Positions 29,175 to 41,776 of a DNA stretch of 64,000 nt are shown here, one piece after another. The stretch is from Urechis unicinctus (Eukaryota; Annelida; Polychaeta; Xenopneusta; Urechidae). How positions within the stretch are numbered: the stretch's first letter is position 1; each line of letters opens with the position of its first letter. The translations under genes were made by a program, and so were the position numbers. The notes beneath the pieces were generated by a model, which did not search any database, was not told the DNA's origin, and was given only the letters and a program-made list of their open reading frames with translations. The stretch covers positions 22,433,076-22,497,075 of the forward strand of contig CM067343.1 of assembly GCA_034190875.2 (NCBI GenBank). The letters run 5' to 3'.

Positions 29175-29482
29175 TGGGTCCAAAATATATATTTTTGCAC
29201 ATATTATATTGATTTTCCTCACAAATTTTAAGGTAAGTGAAGTATAACAGACTAAACATATTTATCATGGTAATATAAGCGTTTTGCACTATTGGTGTTC
29301 TTTTATACAACTCCAAAATGGGAATTTTAATGCAAAACATGCATTTTTACACACAAAAGTGGCATCAGTGGAAAAGGTCTTTGATATAATGTTGTTGTAT
29401 TATGCTCCTTCAACTATAAATGTTCTGTGACAATGCTCTATACCTTAAATATGCTATGTATCAGTAGATGCAAGGAGCAAAA

Positions 29483-29587
29483 CAATAATTGTGTGGTGCT
29501 GAATGAATGCAGCAGAACAATTACTGTGTGTCACAGAGTGAATTCTGCAGAATAATGATTGTTCGGTGGTGAATGCAAATACGTGCA
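29483..29587 (+). repeat. Three tandem 35-bp imperfect repeats upstream of the transposase
   Basis: Units at 29483-29517, 29518-29552 and 29553-29587 share a pattern of AAT, TGTG or TGTTCGG, then GTGAAT and GCAGAA. They lie between the left inverted repeat and the first candidate exon, a usual place for transposase-binding or promoter repeats in hAT-type elements. That role is inferred. Confidence 0.6.
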
Positions 29588-30667
29588 ACTAGTGCAGATT
29601 ATCAGGAACAAGCAGATTTATTTGTGTAGCTGTAAAATGGTTGGAAAATCTGGTGGAAGTGGACAGAAACCACGCTCGTCAAGTGCACCAGCCTGTCCAG
29701 CCACTTTGCCCACATAAAGCGGTCGTAAGCGTGGTTGCCCCAGGGAGAGAGATACCTCGCAACCTTCTCCAAAAAGATCAATCTCCAGTGATGATTCAAC
29801 TGAAAACCCAGCAGAAACCTGTACCATTTACTTCCAGCTGTTTTAGTGTGTAAACTATTCATCTACAGTAAGTAAATACATGGTGGAGGTTTAGTGTGTG
29901 GTACAGGTGGCTTTAGTATTAGAGATGCATGTATATAGTAGTAGTATGTAGTAATTTTCTTCCCACTGGCAGTGACCACGAGGAGAACTGTGAAGATGTC
30001 AGTGATACAGAGTATGTGGCTAGTGCAAAGACCCAGCAGGAACTGAAAAACAAAACAGACACAATACCTTGCACTGGGGTGGATCGTAAGACATTATTGA
30101 AATTGACAACACAACTGGCTACCAGATACCATATGTCTTACACACAGCACCTAGCGATGGTATCAGCAACAGTTGTAGCTGCTGGTGGGGACATGCAAGA
30201 AGTTGTCGCAAGTTCAGCTACCATCAAACGCCATCGTTAGTCAGCCCAACAAGAAAAGGCTAAAGAAATCCGAGCCAAGAAAGTTAGGCCTAGGTACCCC
30301 GTGGTCCACTGAGATAGCAAGATCATTGACTATGCATAAGTAATGCATGATGACTGCAATGCCGTGGTTTTAAGTGGACCAGGTGACTGTCCCCCAACAT
30401 TCTTAGGAGCCCCTATTGTTAGGAGAGGAACAGGAGAACAGCTCTGCAACTCATGCTTAGACATTCTCCAAGTCTATGATATCCCCAGAGAGTCCATTGT
30501 TGCTGGTGTATTTGATACCACAGCCTCTAACACCGGCATCCAGAAAGGCTGTTGCATCCGCTTGGAGCAGGCTGTTGGCCATGCGTTTCTGTGGAATGCT
30601 TGTAGACACCACATGGCAGAGCTACACATCAAGCATATGTGGTCAAGCTTCATACCTGCCACAATGG

Positions 30668-30798
30668 GTATGTATATACACTTACAATTACACTATACAG
30701 ACCAGGTCTACCGATATTGTGTATACTAGTAAACCAGTTTTAATGTACATTGTGCAAATCAGTAGGAGTGTGTTTGACCGAAAGTATATATCTTATAG
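30668..30798 (+). other. Transposase intron, 131 bp
   Basis: GTATGT donor and TTATAG acceptor. Removing it joins ...PATM to GPVEPIFKR by splitting one Gly codon (1+2 nt), so the frame is kept. Confidence 0.75.
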
Positions 30799-31076
30799 GT
30801 CCTGTGGAGCCCATATTCAAGCGCTGCCAGGAGTGGTATCTCCCTCTAGCCAGAGCCGCTGCAGTACCACCTCAAGTGGTCCCGGATCCTAATGGGCTGG
30901 CACAGTGGGAGTGGCCTGCTGACTTTGCTGGTTCTCCAACTGGACCGTATACCTTAGTCACCACCCTCGCTCTGGAGTCAACGCAGTGGGCCAGGGACCA
31001 GTTGGTGGCCAACATCTTTGAGAGGGAGGACTACCGTGAGCTGACAGAGCTCATCTACTTCTACCAGGGGGGTGAT

Positions 31077-31168
31077 GTGAGTTCAATAAAAGCCTTACTA
31101 GTTAGATAATCTGTTCATGAATTAAATATCAAACACCACTAGTAATTATGAACTGTCTGTCTTTGCAG
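31077..31168 (+). other. Transposase intron, 92 bp
   Basis: GTGAGT donor and CTTTGCAG acceptor. It lies between codons: ...YQGGD joins VPRGFRMRRPG, and the downstream exon continues into the HSAR block. Confidence 0.78.
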
Positions 31169-32078
31169 GTACCCAGGGGATTCAGAATGCGACGACCAGG
31201 TGCCAACCATTCAGCACGTTTCATGGGCCAGTTCGCTCTACCTGATGAAGATGCAGATTCTCAGTAATGTGTGGCCATTGACACCCCGGTTGAAATCTGT
31301 GGTCCTAAAGATGTCGCAGATCATCACCCTTCTGTATGGGGCTTACTTCCTAAAATCTCGTCTGACAGCTCCTGCACCCCGCAATGATCTTGGCTTCTAC
31401 TATGCAGTTAAGGCATATGCCTCAGTGGAACAACAGGCTGCCAGGGAAGGGCTCGAGAGCATCAAACGGCACCTATGGTACCTGGTGCCAGAGCAGGTCG
31501 TACTGTGCCTCTTCGATGATGGTGTATCAGTAGATGAGAAGAAGGAGGTAGCAAGGGCTCTGGTAGCACACCCTTCACCACCTGTCTTCCATCCAGGCAA
31601 ACCAAACTTCCAGCCTGTGATTGACCTACTGGAAGAGACCCGCCCAAGTCTGGCAGTGTTCGTCAGTGAGCCATCTTGGCTGCTGTTTAAGCTATTCAGA
31701 AGCAATACAGACTGGCTGCCCGGAGAACCAGCTACTTGGCCCCAAGATGCAGCCTATCGGGAGTTGAGGGAGCTAGTGAGGGACCTGAAGGTGGTCAATG
31801 ACTGCGCTGAGCGTGCCGTCAAGGACGTGCAGGAGTACGCAAATGCTACACGTGACGCAGGACATATTGACGATGTGATATTGGTTGGAACGGATCAACG
31901 CTGTCGGCTGTCACACCTCCAGGCTGACTTAAATGCCATAATCTAAGACTGAGACTGAAACCCTAAAGCATACTAAAATGCATTTTGTTGTACTGAAGTT
32001 GCTTCATAAATGGACAGGAAGTCCTATTTCAGTGATCATATGCTTTTTGTATTGTGTAATGAAAAAGAAGGTATGATA

Positions 32079-32084
32079 AATAAA
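32079..32084 (+). terminator. Polyadenylation signal AATAAA of the transposase gene
   Basis: Canonical hexamer 133 bp after the transposase stop codon (31944-31946) and before the right inverted repeat, placed as expected for the element's own transcript end. Confidence 0.6.
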
Positions 32085-32262
32085 GCTATTGTCTGAGTTT
32101 TTGCTATTTTAATGACTTTTTTTCCTTCCAAACTGTACACAGTACATCATATTAGCATACAAATAGAATACACCAATCATGTTTAGACAGTTAAACATAA
32201 TGAAAGTATGAAATATTAATTTTAATACATTTTGAATTGCACAATACATGAAAAATAGCTGC

Positions 32263-32416
32263 AAATCGTGATTTTTCCAGAAAACGCTAGACGGGAGGGT
32301 ATAAAATTCATTTTAAAAATCTGAAAAAATATCAGTGTGATAAGGGCATCATTAGGCACAAAATAAAACCAGGGGGGCAAGCGTTTTCCAAAAAAAGGTT
32401 TTTTTGAGCCACCCTA
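32263..32416 (-). repeat. Right terminal inverted repeat of the transposon
   Basis: 154 bp ending GAGCCACCCTA, matching the left end in reverse complement. Confidence 0.93.
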
Positions 32417-32424
32417 AAGCTGGT
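32417..32424. repeat. Target-site duplication, right (AAGCTGGT)
   Basis: Identical to 29013-29020. Confidence 0.93.
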
Positions 32425-34440
32425 GTACATTTTATTTCAACAATATGAAGAACACAGTTGTTAATAAGAATCGTGTTGCTTCTGCCGATAAGGCATTGCC
32501 ATGTAATCGTAACGGCTCTTAAAACTACAGTTGATATAAGGTCGATCTTTTTAGTGCATGAAAATAACGCCTATTTATATCTATTAATGTAGATGGTGCC
32601 TGTTTGTCCTCTGTGATTTGAAGCTTAATAGTACTGCATATGATGGTAAATATAAAGGAATAAATTCATTTAATCGAGTAACAAAGTCGATAGAAAGAAC
32701 TTTGATTTGCTTCGTGGGACTTACATTTCTCTGATTCGAGGATATTAATATTTATGAAGCTAAATTCTAGAGCATGTTTTGACCGGTAATGATAAGTGTG
32801 GAGTTGTCAATATCGCTGCAGACAACCCTACAAAAAAAGACAACTGTCTTTGCGTAGTTCGTTATCGAGTCATTCAGATACACTACCTTATATCTGTTCA
32901 TGATGCACTTGTCGGCCTGTAAGCATCACTGATCACGAGGCGATTTATATTAATCGTATCATGCTCAGATTGATGATGGAGAATTGAAGTCTACAAAACA
33001 TGAGCGATCAAATTAAGCTCGCAATCATAAATATACAGTCATAGTGGGATAATTTGGTAAATAGTTACTGCAACAAAACAACTCACAATAAAATGAATAA
33101 TATCCCCTGCAAAAGAGGCTTACTTAAGTAAAATATAATAAGCCTTAGGCTTTATAAACTGACAGATGCGAGGAGCAATTTCATTACAATAATCCAGCAT
33201 TAATCAAACGCTTCAAACATCGGTACATATTTATCGTGCGTTTTACCTTTAACACGTCAAACGACTCTTAACTACAAAATCCTGCTTTCAATCAATTGAT
33301 TATATAACCGTTGATTCATTAATGCGCATAAAGCAATCACAGTCTTAAAGAGTAGCAAACCTTATCTGAGAAACTCAGTTTAGCAAAGCCAGCTCAATGA
33401 ACTAACAATTGTAACGCTTAGCATTGGCCTTTCGACCAGGTGTGACACTAAGTAATTAGAAAATTGCAGATGACGTATTGCGTGGTTTTAACTAATCAGG
33501 GGTAGCACATAAGTTACTGTGTAGGTCTACGTGCGACTAAACCTTAATGTCTTATGAAATGGTTGTCGTATAGCTAATGTTTAGTTGTGTACGTAACTAT
33601 CCTGTAGAGTACTCTGTGACCCTAGAACTTGAGATGTGATTAGTGGTTCAGAAGCTTAACGGAATTGTGTTTTATAAATGACCCTTATACGTCCGACATT
33701 TCTTTGTTTGGTTTCGACGCTCGTTTGTTTGATCCCTGGTGAATAAATTTTGTATGGTATGTCACGAAAATATGAAATATAAGAGGCATTGAGTAAATAA
33801 TCTATTTACATTCGATTTAAACCGGGCACCGTATCCAAAATTAGCAATGGTTCATCGTGCCGTAGTTAGCATGCTCATTGATAACAACGTCGTTACCGGA
33901 GTTTTGCGGAATGTGTGTTAATGAACTTCCTGGCAGTTCGCTAAATCCTATATCACCATTGATATATCCATATACTGCACAGTCTGATTGAATTAAGGTG
34001 AGTTATACAGTTTTCAGCAACCGTGTTTAAGGCTGATACTTTTTATTCTGATCAATGATGACGACCTCGACGACTATTTAGATAACTCAATTCCTCCGTC
34101 ATTCTTCAACATTTTATTCAATTATCTGTCTAATGAACACAAAATAATATCTTTTTTAAACGTAGGAAACAAATTGTAATCGCAATAATATATATGTGTC
34201 ATAATATTTTTTTGCTGCTTGCCGGCTCTGAACTTGCGGATTTATTTTCGATCGCCGAGTTATTGTGTAATGAATAGCGTCTGAGATCGCGGTTAAGTTT
34301 TTGTGTGAACACGGCCCCTGGTCTCGTTTTGGAACAAACTCATTTATCTTAGGTAGCCATTGCATCTAGGGTCGCCAGTGTATATAGCTATACATTACAT
34401 TCATCTTTTAAGACATGTTATATAAATAAAACGCAATTCA
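32425..34440. other. Right part of unit A, non-coding
   Basis: 33240-33650 is recognisably homologous to 54181-54373 plus 55043-55190 of B at about 78-80%. 32425-33230 and 33660-34390 have no clear counterpart in B. No gene, RNA gene or repeat was recognised. Confidence 0.6.
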
Positions 34441-34825
34441 AGTCGGTGGTATCCCAGATGGCAGGTTGTATATTTCGATTATGGCGAGCGCTATATGGCG
34501 AAGGGTTTACAACGCAATATATAGTGTAAGACATCCGTGCAACTTTGCATTACACAGCTTACCTAATAGCAAAGAGAGCTAAGTCCTTAGGCGCTAAAGA
34601 TCACCCCACACAATGCCCGAGCAATTAACTTTATCAATTTAGTAAGTAATTTAGCGTAGGGCTTTCAATGTTACGATGATCAAGCCATGCAAATGCCATC
34701 AAATTACATTTATTTATCAGATAGAACAACTAATATAATGACTGACAAATATATGGGCATCAATCTATGTGACCGGTTGTCTTGTTGAGTGATAAACCAT
34801 TCATCTTGACTGATATAAACTGTCC

Positions 34826-36684
34826 TGCAATAGTATAATTCGTGCCCTCATTGATTTATAACTCAACAGCCATTTTGGATCAAATCAGTGAAATGGGAAT
34901 GATATGTGCGTTGTTTACGTCGCAATTTATGATAAGACTGACAATGAACATTGATGGCCGCATTTATACGAATTCGAATGTCAGCGCCGCTGAAATTTTC
35001 TCAGGGACAATTTAAAGGGTTCAGTTTGATATTACCCCCTATTTAGACTTTATGATTATATCATATTCCCCAGAATGCCAATTGACTACATGCAACACCA
35101 TCAGCATTTTTAACCTGTTGGTGTTGTGAACATTATAAAATCACATGTTTAGATACTTGATTATATATTGTTAGATCGCAAGCAATATCCAGGAATGTTT
35201 AAAAGGAGTCATTTACTGAGTTAAAACATATCAATTGATAATGCTCCCAATACATGAACATTCACAATGAATTTTATTTACGTTTGGTAACATTTTGTGA
35301 ATCATCATTGAGTGCTTGTAAAATTGGATGGCTAGTTACAAATGCTAAGGTCATTGCTTCAGTGATGTGAATTACCTTGCAACTGCTGATACGACAGCAT
35401 ATTCACCCGAGATGGTTCGATCTATTCTAAGATGAGTGTTTTTTTAATTCATTCCATTAAATATTTTAGACATGAAGCGAACGTGATGCTTTTAACCATG
35501 TGATCAATTGCAGATAGCAATTTAATGGTTTACTACTGTAAGTCACAAAAACATAGGTAAAAGAATCTCACATATGACTTGTTTGAGGAGAAGAAATCAT
35601 CTACAATTCTTGCGAACGTGATTCTAGGGATATGCTTTTTCTATCACCTGACATTGACAGCGGGAAATTTTATTATCTGCACGAATAAAAACTGAGGCAT
35701 CTAACAATGGCGTTATAGGTTATCGATATAACCTACATCACTCGCGCCCTGCCCTGTCAATCGACGGCACTTATCAAGTAAAGTGATATTACAGTCGGTG
35801 TTATTGAATGATTATCCTGGCGTGGCTTTGCTCAAACATGTGGCGCATTGTCTTATGCATTAGATGACGAAGATGCAACAGGACGTGTGTTCCTATTCTA
35901 TACGTCAACCTATCCGCTTACTATGGCATGTAATGCTATATGAACAAAGGCTTAACCTGACAGGAGCATTTTGTAATCGGCGAGAGAGATCTTGAATCAG
36001 ATTAACAACACAACAATTCGTCGACATGCCTAAGAGAACCACACAGTGTGCAACCATATATCGGACCTCTTCATTTGGCAAGATCCATCGGATTCACGAA
36101 TGACATTTATGAGTCAATTTGTTGTACTGGATTGCATATAAGACGACCTCAAGTCCTCTTAAGGCAACGTCAAATTGATGGCGCGTTGAACAAAGCGAGA
36201 AGGTCCTTTAATCAGATTACGTATACACCCATTCGTTTACTTGGCACTTAATATTGCGGTTCATTTTAAGCAATCAACTTTCAGGACACTTATTATGTCA
36301 AACGCAATATCATTTGTTTATATATGCTATTTGCCTTCTATATTCGTAAGATGATTCAAAATTCCTGAGGCACCATAATGTACGACAGTGGAGCAACTGT
36401 AAATATTGCCCAGACTGGCAATCCTTGCTACATAAGACAATCAGCGTCGGCTTGAATGCATTTTATGGCAGTCAAGTTACGTATGTTGTTCTGTTAAGTA
36501 AACATACTCGGTAGTATTAGCTTGTGTCATATACTCTATCCTCCTTGTCCCGACCACGTTCGAGTTCATTGCCGACTGCCTCTGGTAAGAGATCAAGCAC
36601 AGTTTAGTGATGATCAACCGACAAAATGTTTTTGACACAAGCTGAATCAGTGATATCCAATAATGACAATTGTCAATTTGTCCA
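34826..36684. other. Block of about 1.86 kb in B, absent from A
   Basis: In A the flanks meet at about 9592 with the phrase TGTTCCTAACC. In B the same flanks bracket this block, with TGTCC at both edges, a possible 5-bp microhomology or short target duplication. The ends are not inverted repeats of each other. No gene is supported; the longest frame is 67 codons (36048-36251). A perfect 12-bp palindrome TGACAATTGTCA lies at 36664-36675, close to the right edge. It could be an unclassified insertion in B or a deletion in A. Confidence 0.75.
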
Positions 36685-37930
36685 TAACCAATCCATCATC
36701 AGCTTATTCTGCCTGAATTGTTTCATTTAATTTTTACTGAGTGCTTCGAGAAGCCAGTTGATAGAAACTGATGCAGCATGATAACAAAGACGGCTGATTT
36801 TGAAGTGCTCTTGGTCTTGCTTAGCTGCATTGGCTGTTAATTAGTTTTTCATTAATTGGCACCAGCCCATATTACTTCTTAGAATAGTCATATTCTCTAA
36901 TCGTGCATGCTACTTCGATTTTGTAACCATGAATAATTCCAGCTATTTAATATGCCGTCTCTAACATTAATTGTCACTTTAAGTGACGGTTTTCAGACAT
37001 TGCTTATATCGGTTTCCTCTGTTAACCATTTGCCAAAATTATTAGCTATCTTTCGGCATTTGCATTCTACAATTCTCTTGTCTGCAGTTAAACTCCGACG
37101 TGCGAAATCACATCATTGAGGTTATGTGTGTGAGCCATTAAGGGTTGTGACGCCTGATAATCATATGTGAGGGTTAAGCCATATAAATATTTATCATGTA
37201 GCACACTTCATTGGATATTGATCATAACTGCAAGGAGGGAGGCATGTTTTTTCGAGTCGTCGAGAAGGCATGTTATATGCATCTGCCAATTGCGAATCGC
37301 AGATAGGTCCTACAAGACTACAGGGTAAAACGAAATGTCACCGCTGTTTTACGCATGATTCGGGCCAATATGACTCATTTTCGAGTCCCAATGAAGCGGC
37401 AACCAGAGTGCAATTTTCCAGGTAATCCGCTATGATGTCAAGTCTGTCGATTAATCAGAACAGCTTCTTTTCGTTAGCGGATATTTATATGTTACATTGA
37501 TACATCGAGATGTTGAAAAATGTGGGAATGGTACTTTATTATAACGCAACCTTAAACCACTGATTATATAAAAAAAACACTTTTTGTTTTAGGATAGTTC
37601 TTTTCTCCCTTGTAAATTGCAAAACACCAGATCCTTTCGATGTAATATCAGGGGTCCAAACAAAATGAAGGCATTATCTTGGTGCAGTAAGTTTGTGCAG
37701 ACATCACTGGGTGATAATTACTAGTCAAGTTAACCAAGTATTGACAAACAGGCAGACATTCTTTGATGGATGTTAAGTGGCATGTCAAAATAGTCTATGA
37801 GATCACTTATCTCATGCCCTAAAATAGACAGAAGGTAATCTGGTTAGAAACTCCCTTTGGGATTACCTGGTGCCTACGTGAGTATCTGGCAGGGATATGT
37901 CATTTTAGATGATTTAACCTGTTGTATTGA

Positions 37931-37970
37931 TTGACGAGGATAAGGGTCAAGTCGGTTGTCGATGAGATTA
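37931..37970 (+). repeat. 40-nt hairpin-forming motif, copy 1 in B
   Basis: Equivalent of 11201-11240. Both stem arms carry an A-to-G difference (TTGACGA and TTGTCGA), and each would still pair as G-U in RNA. Confidence 0.5.
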
Positions 37971-38268
37971 GCATATGCATAGTAACTCAGTGTCACCTGC
38001 TAAATTACACTACGTAAATTATAAATGAAGAGGCTATCTGTACGGTATTGTTCATAAAAAGTACTAATGTGCCCAAAGCATAAATTTCAGTGATACAATT
38101 CCAACACGATATGTCACAAAATGGGAGAAGGATGCAGGACTAAGTAAGATGTTACGTCAGGATATATACACCACATTCGACAGTTATCTGGCGCTCTGCT
38201 CTCTTGGAGATTACAGACGTTTCTACCCTACCGACAATAATGATCAATATTAGAGCTTCATCTTCTAA

Positions 38269-38307
38269 TTGACAAGGATCAGAATCATGTCGGTTGTCAA
38301 TGAGATT
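38269..38307 (+). repeat. 40-nt hairpin-forming motif, copy 2 in B
   Basis: Identical to its A counterpart at 11533-11571 as far as I can read. Confidence 0.5.
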
Positions 38308-39449
38308 GGCTGTTATGGACTATAACCGCTGCAGGAGGTGGAAAGCAGCCGTCATGTTGTTCCACATTTAGCGATGCAGATAAAGCCGCTCATGTCACTT
38401 ATAGTCACTGCGTAATGTCGCTGCCTACACTATTGGATCAATATATCAACCTATTGAACGCGCTGTCATTTGTACAGGCCACTCTGTCGTCATCGAAATT
38501 GCGCATTTGCGTTATATCTAGGTTTGTATAAAGTAATCAACTTTGTGTATAATCGTCAACTCGATCACCTTAGTTGCAAAACAATTATATAAGAAGGTAA
38601 TATGAGACCAAATATAGCATATATGTCAGTGTTTATTTGTTGTGGCTCTGTGATGAGCATTTGTAAGGACCAAAAACGGCGGAAATTAAGGATTTTACTC
38701 CTAATCGCTAAGTATGCAACAAACAATCGATACAACTGCTTCTACAAACAGCTTCTAACACAAATTGCACGTGCTGACATTGCATTGTTCGCATGAGCAA
38801 TGAGTATCCCTTACATGACTCACAATAACTTACAATTGCAGCTAGATAATAAGAACATGTTTGGTCATTTAATACCAAAGTGATTTAATAGCTTCAATTA
38901 TTGCAAATATGAACACAAACGGTGACCTCCTATTGTTCTGCTATGTCAAAAAGAGCCATGGTATAATGCATGATTTTTAAGGGGAATAAAAATATATGCA
39001 TAGCACACCTTGAATGTAAATCGCCAAAGTGATACCAATTATCAATATGCTACTAAACCGAAGCCGGTGGATTAAGGAGGCCAATTTTGGAAGCAAGATT
39101 ACATTATCAAAGTTGCTGAAAAGCCATCATAGCTCTCCATGTTTTCCTTATGTTCACATCACTTGCAGCGAAGTGATTATGGTTTGGTGGCTCGTATTAC
39201 GCGCCTTTAGATTCGGTGATAACATTATGTGACATGTAATTGTTTATCGAATAAATTTTGTACAGAGGGCTGGAGCAACTAGCCTCGAGATTGATGAAGC
39301 ATACAGTCATCTTGATATAGCCCTGATCTCTAAGAATAGAATTTGTGGTTAATGTGTGCGAGGAGACTACTTAAGCAAATGACACCGAAGATAAAGAACA
39401 TTTACCAATGATCGCATTGAATTAATTTGCTAAGATATGATTTGATTCC

Positions 39450-39699
39450 GTATTAAGCATATATAATCGGTCATTGGTCCCTCCCCCTACATGATGAATG
39501 ACTCTAACCACCACATCACATACCATCCATATCAATCATGATTTGTTGTTGCATTAACAGTCAATTAACTGAGTAGGGAATCATTTCAGCTGTACAATGG
39601 GCAATAAAAGATTATTACATATTTGTATCTATTTGCTTATCTTTCATGATACTGAAAAAAGAAGAAACAGGGCATTTATATATAGATAATGCGTCTCCT
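39450..39699. other. Block of about 250 bp in B, absent from A
   Basis: A joins the same flanks at about 12708 (TTGATTCC next to TTTAGTGATT). There are no obvious inverted ends and no gene. TCC/TCCT at both edges is compatible with a microhomology deletion in A or an insertion in B. Confidence 0.7.
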
Positions 39700-41776
39700 A
39701 TAGTGATTTATTGCCACAGCCTCATTGACACAATCGATTAAACATTAATGGAATTATTTTTTTAATTGTGTTTTTAGCTTAATGACAGGCACATTTGTCT
39801 ATTGCCGCTTATTTGATCCACTCAGGCGGTAAAAGTAGGGTCCGATATGAGGTAATTATCGGTTATCATAAAGACGTACAGTATCACCAATTAAGTAACA
39901 TTGATTTAAACGATACAACTTATGCCTTACACGGGTTCGATAGTGTGAACAAATTACTATAACCATCGATTGATTTCGTTGGTTTCCTCTAACAGTTCCA
40001 CGGAAATATTCTGTAAAGGCTAAAATATAACCACATATTAATAGCAGTGTGCTCCGTTCCGATGCGGGACATAATGGTTTTCCTAATTTATGCGACTGAT
40101 TACTCCGTAATATTTATAATTACCTACTGTGTTAAACGACCACAATACATGTTCTCTGTTCGTTGATAGCTTTTTGTGTACGAAATGTACTTGTTTATTT
40201 CGATAATAATTTGATACAGGATATCCATTTGTCAACCTCATCTTGCCACATCATTCCACACTAATTGTTCAGTGGTATCCTACTGTGATGGTCAAAATAA
40301 TCTATACCATTACATCATGAAGAATATGCAATGGAATATTGGGAGTTTCATGCTCCTCTTACTGAATCCAATGTATTGATTCCAAAGCGAAAAAATTTAA
40401 TGGATCTTCTATTCAGCGGTCATAAGGGCAGAGCAGTATATTTTTTGTGGCATAATGCTTTTGCAATATTAATCACTGTTCTATTCTTGTCTAACTGAGC
40501 ACGTAATACCAAATGTGATCTACGCACTAGCACGCAAAAAGCTACAACCATCCACTCGGAAAGACTTATTCGATTGTTAAGGAAATACGCGTGGGGGACA
40601 AGCACCAAGGCGATTCGTATTATTATTCATGGAACGTGACCGACAATGATATCTCAGTGAACGAATCGACGAAACGGAAGGAGCATTTATTTTGTCGTTG
40701 GCATCTATATACCAGCGGTAGAATGACAAACGGCGAACACCTGTGTCTTTGAAAGGGGCAACACAATTCTAAACCACCATGAAGGTTCAAGTTTGTATTG
40801 ATATGCGACAATGACCGAGATGTTCTGGTTATACTACGGAAATTTGGGCGCGTAATGCAGACAGTCCTTCTGTGGCCAAATGTTTACAATTGACGAAAGG
40901 CGCATCATATGATATGTGACCTTATGGATCTGCCGAAAGATGGAAACCAGTGGCTCCTTTGATAAGATGCACTGCTAGTGTGCGGTAACTCTAAATCACT
41001 GAGGGTGGTTTTGGCTGATGGCTAGTCTGTTCTAGAAGTGCACAGAGTATCTCTGAGTTGAATACAAACAGTGACTTACTGATGTTCAATGAACTGAGAC
41101 AGTATTGCACACGAACTGCCAATTTGTTGTTGATTATCGTTGTAGTTACAAATGGTGTTCATCTCGACAAATGTTTCCTACATGATAAATCACCAGTTTC
41201 AGCAATGACAGCTTGTCAAATTATATAGAACCAATACATCATTTAGAAAGCCCATAATCAAAGCAAATCATGACTGATTGGTTGTATTCAAGGTCGATTG
41301 AGTAGTGAATTGAGTAGCGTTCTATGTATGGTTGCTTTGCATTCGCTTATCTAGAAGTATGATGTTGTCCACGATGTAATTTATATGGTAACTATTCCAC
41401 GTGTGTGTGACGAATCGACTAATACGTCTCATTTGGGGATGTTCGGAATATCAAATAAAAATTGAATCAAAATAGATTCATTACGAACGTCGATATTTAT
41501 GTGTGTGCTCTCATGTAACATCGGCGCAAAATCTTATATCACCGCTCTGTTTATAATGTTACGCGATATTTGTTCTCAGTATGATGTATCATACAGAATG
41601 ATGCTATTAGCTGTTCATGACAGGAGTGTACACTCGGTGTCCTCGGCTAGTGAGGTGACATCGTTTTCTCGTTTGTCTGTGAGAGTAGTCAACAAACCAA
41701 GTCATCGGATCGTTGTACATAACGATCGATAAATGCAATCGGTTGGGACCGAATCGCAATTTGAAAGACTTATATC

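Larger units (their letters stand above)
29637..31946 (+). pseudogene. Transposase gene of the DNA transposon, spliced, disrupted
   Basis: Probable catalytic protein of the element, expected to cut and paste it in the nucleus. Likely exons: 29637-29867 (basic, Ser/Pro-rich, with an AT-hook-like GRKRGCPR), 29973-30667, 30799-31076 and 31169-31946. Splice joins: GTAAGT...GGCAG, GTATGT...TATAG (the two halves of one Gly codon) and GTGAGT...TGCAG (between codons); the last two keep frame across the join. Conserved blocks are DTTASNTG (from 30514), ACRHHMAEL (from 30598), GPVEPIFKR (from 30799), a HSAR motif near 31214, then APRNDL and RHLWYL in the last exon. The Asp followed by Cys-x-x-His spacing resembles hAT transposases. 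The block order matches a protein family I recall from cnidarian and arthropod genomes. Breaks seen: in-frame stops at 29715, 30238, 30310 (TGA where Trp is likely) and 30337, and a one-base shift near 31228-31235. The first exon is the least certain part. Confidence 0.85.
29021..32416 (+). mobile_element. Complete but inactive DNA transposon, hAT-like by target-site length
   Basis: A 3396-bp element with 154-bp terminal inverted repeats starting TAGGGTGGCTC, a perfect 8-bp target duplication, and one spliced transposase gene on the plus strand. The inverted repeats differ at 6 of 154 positions (about 96% identity), so the insertion is moderately young. It is absent from unit B, but B also lacks recognisable flanking sequence, so the empty site cannot be read there. 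An 8-bp duplication is typical of hAT and also occurs in P, Merlin, Zisupton and Novosib elements. Hence the superfamily call is an inference. No second copy or short non-autonomous derivative with these ends is visible in the window. Confidence 0.92.
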
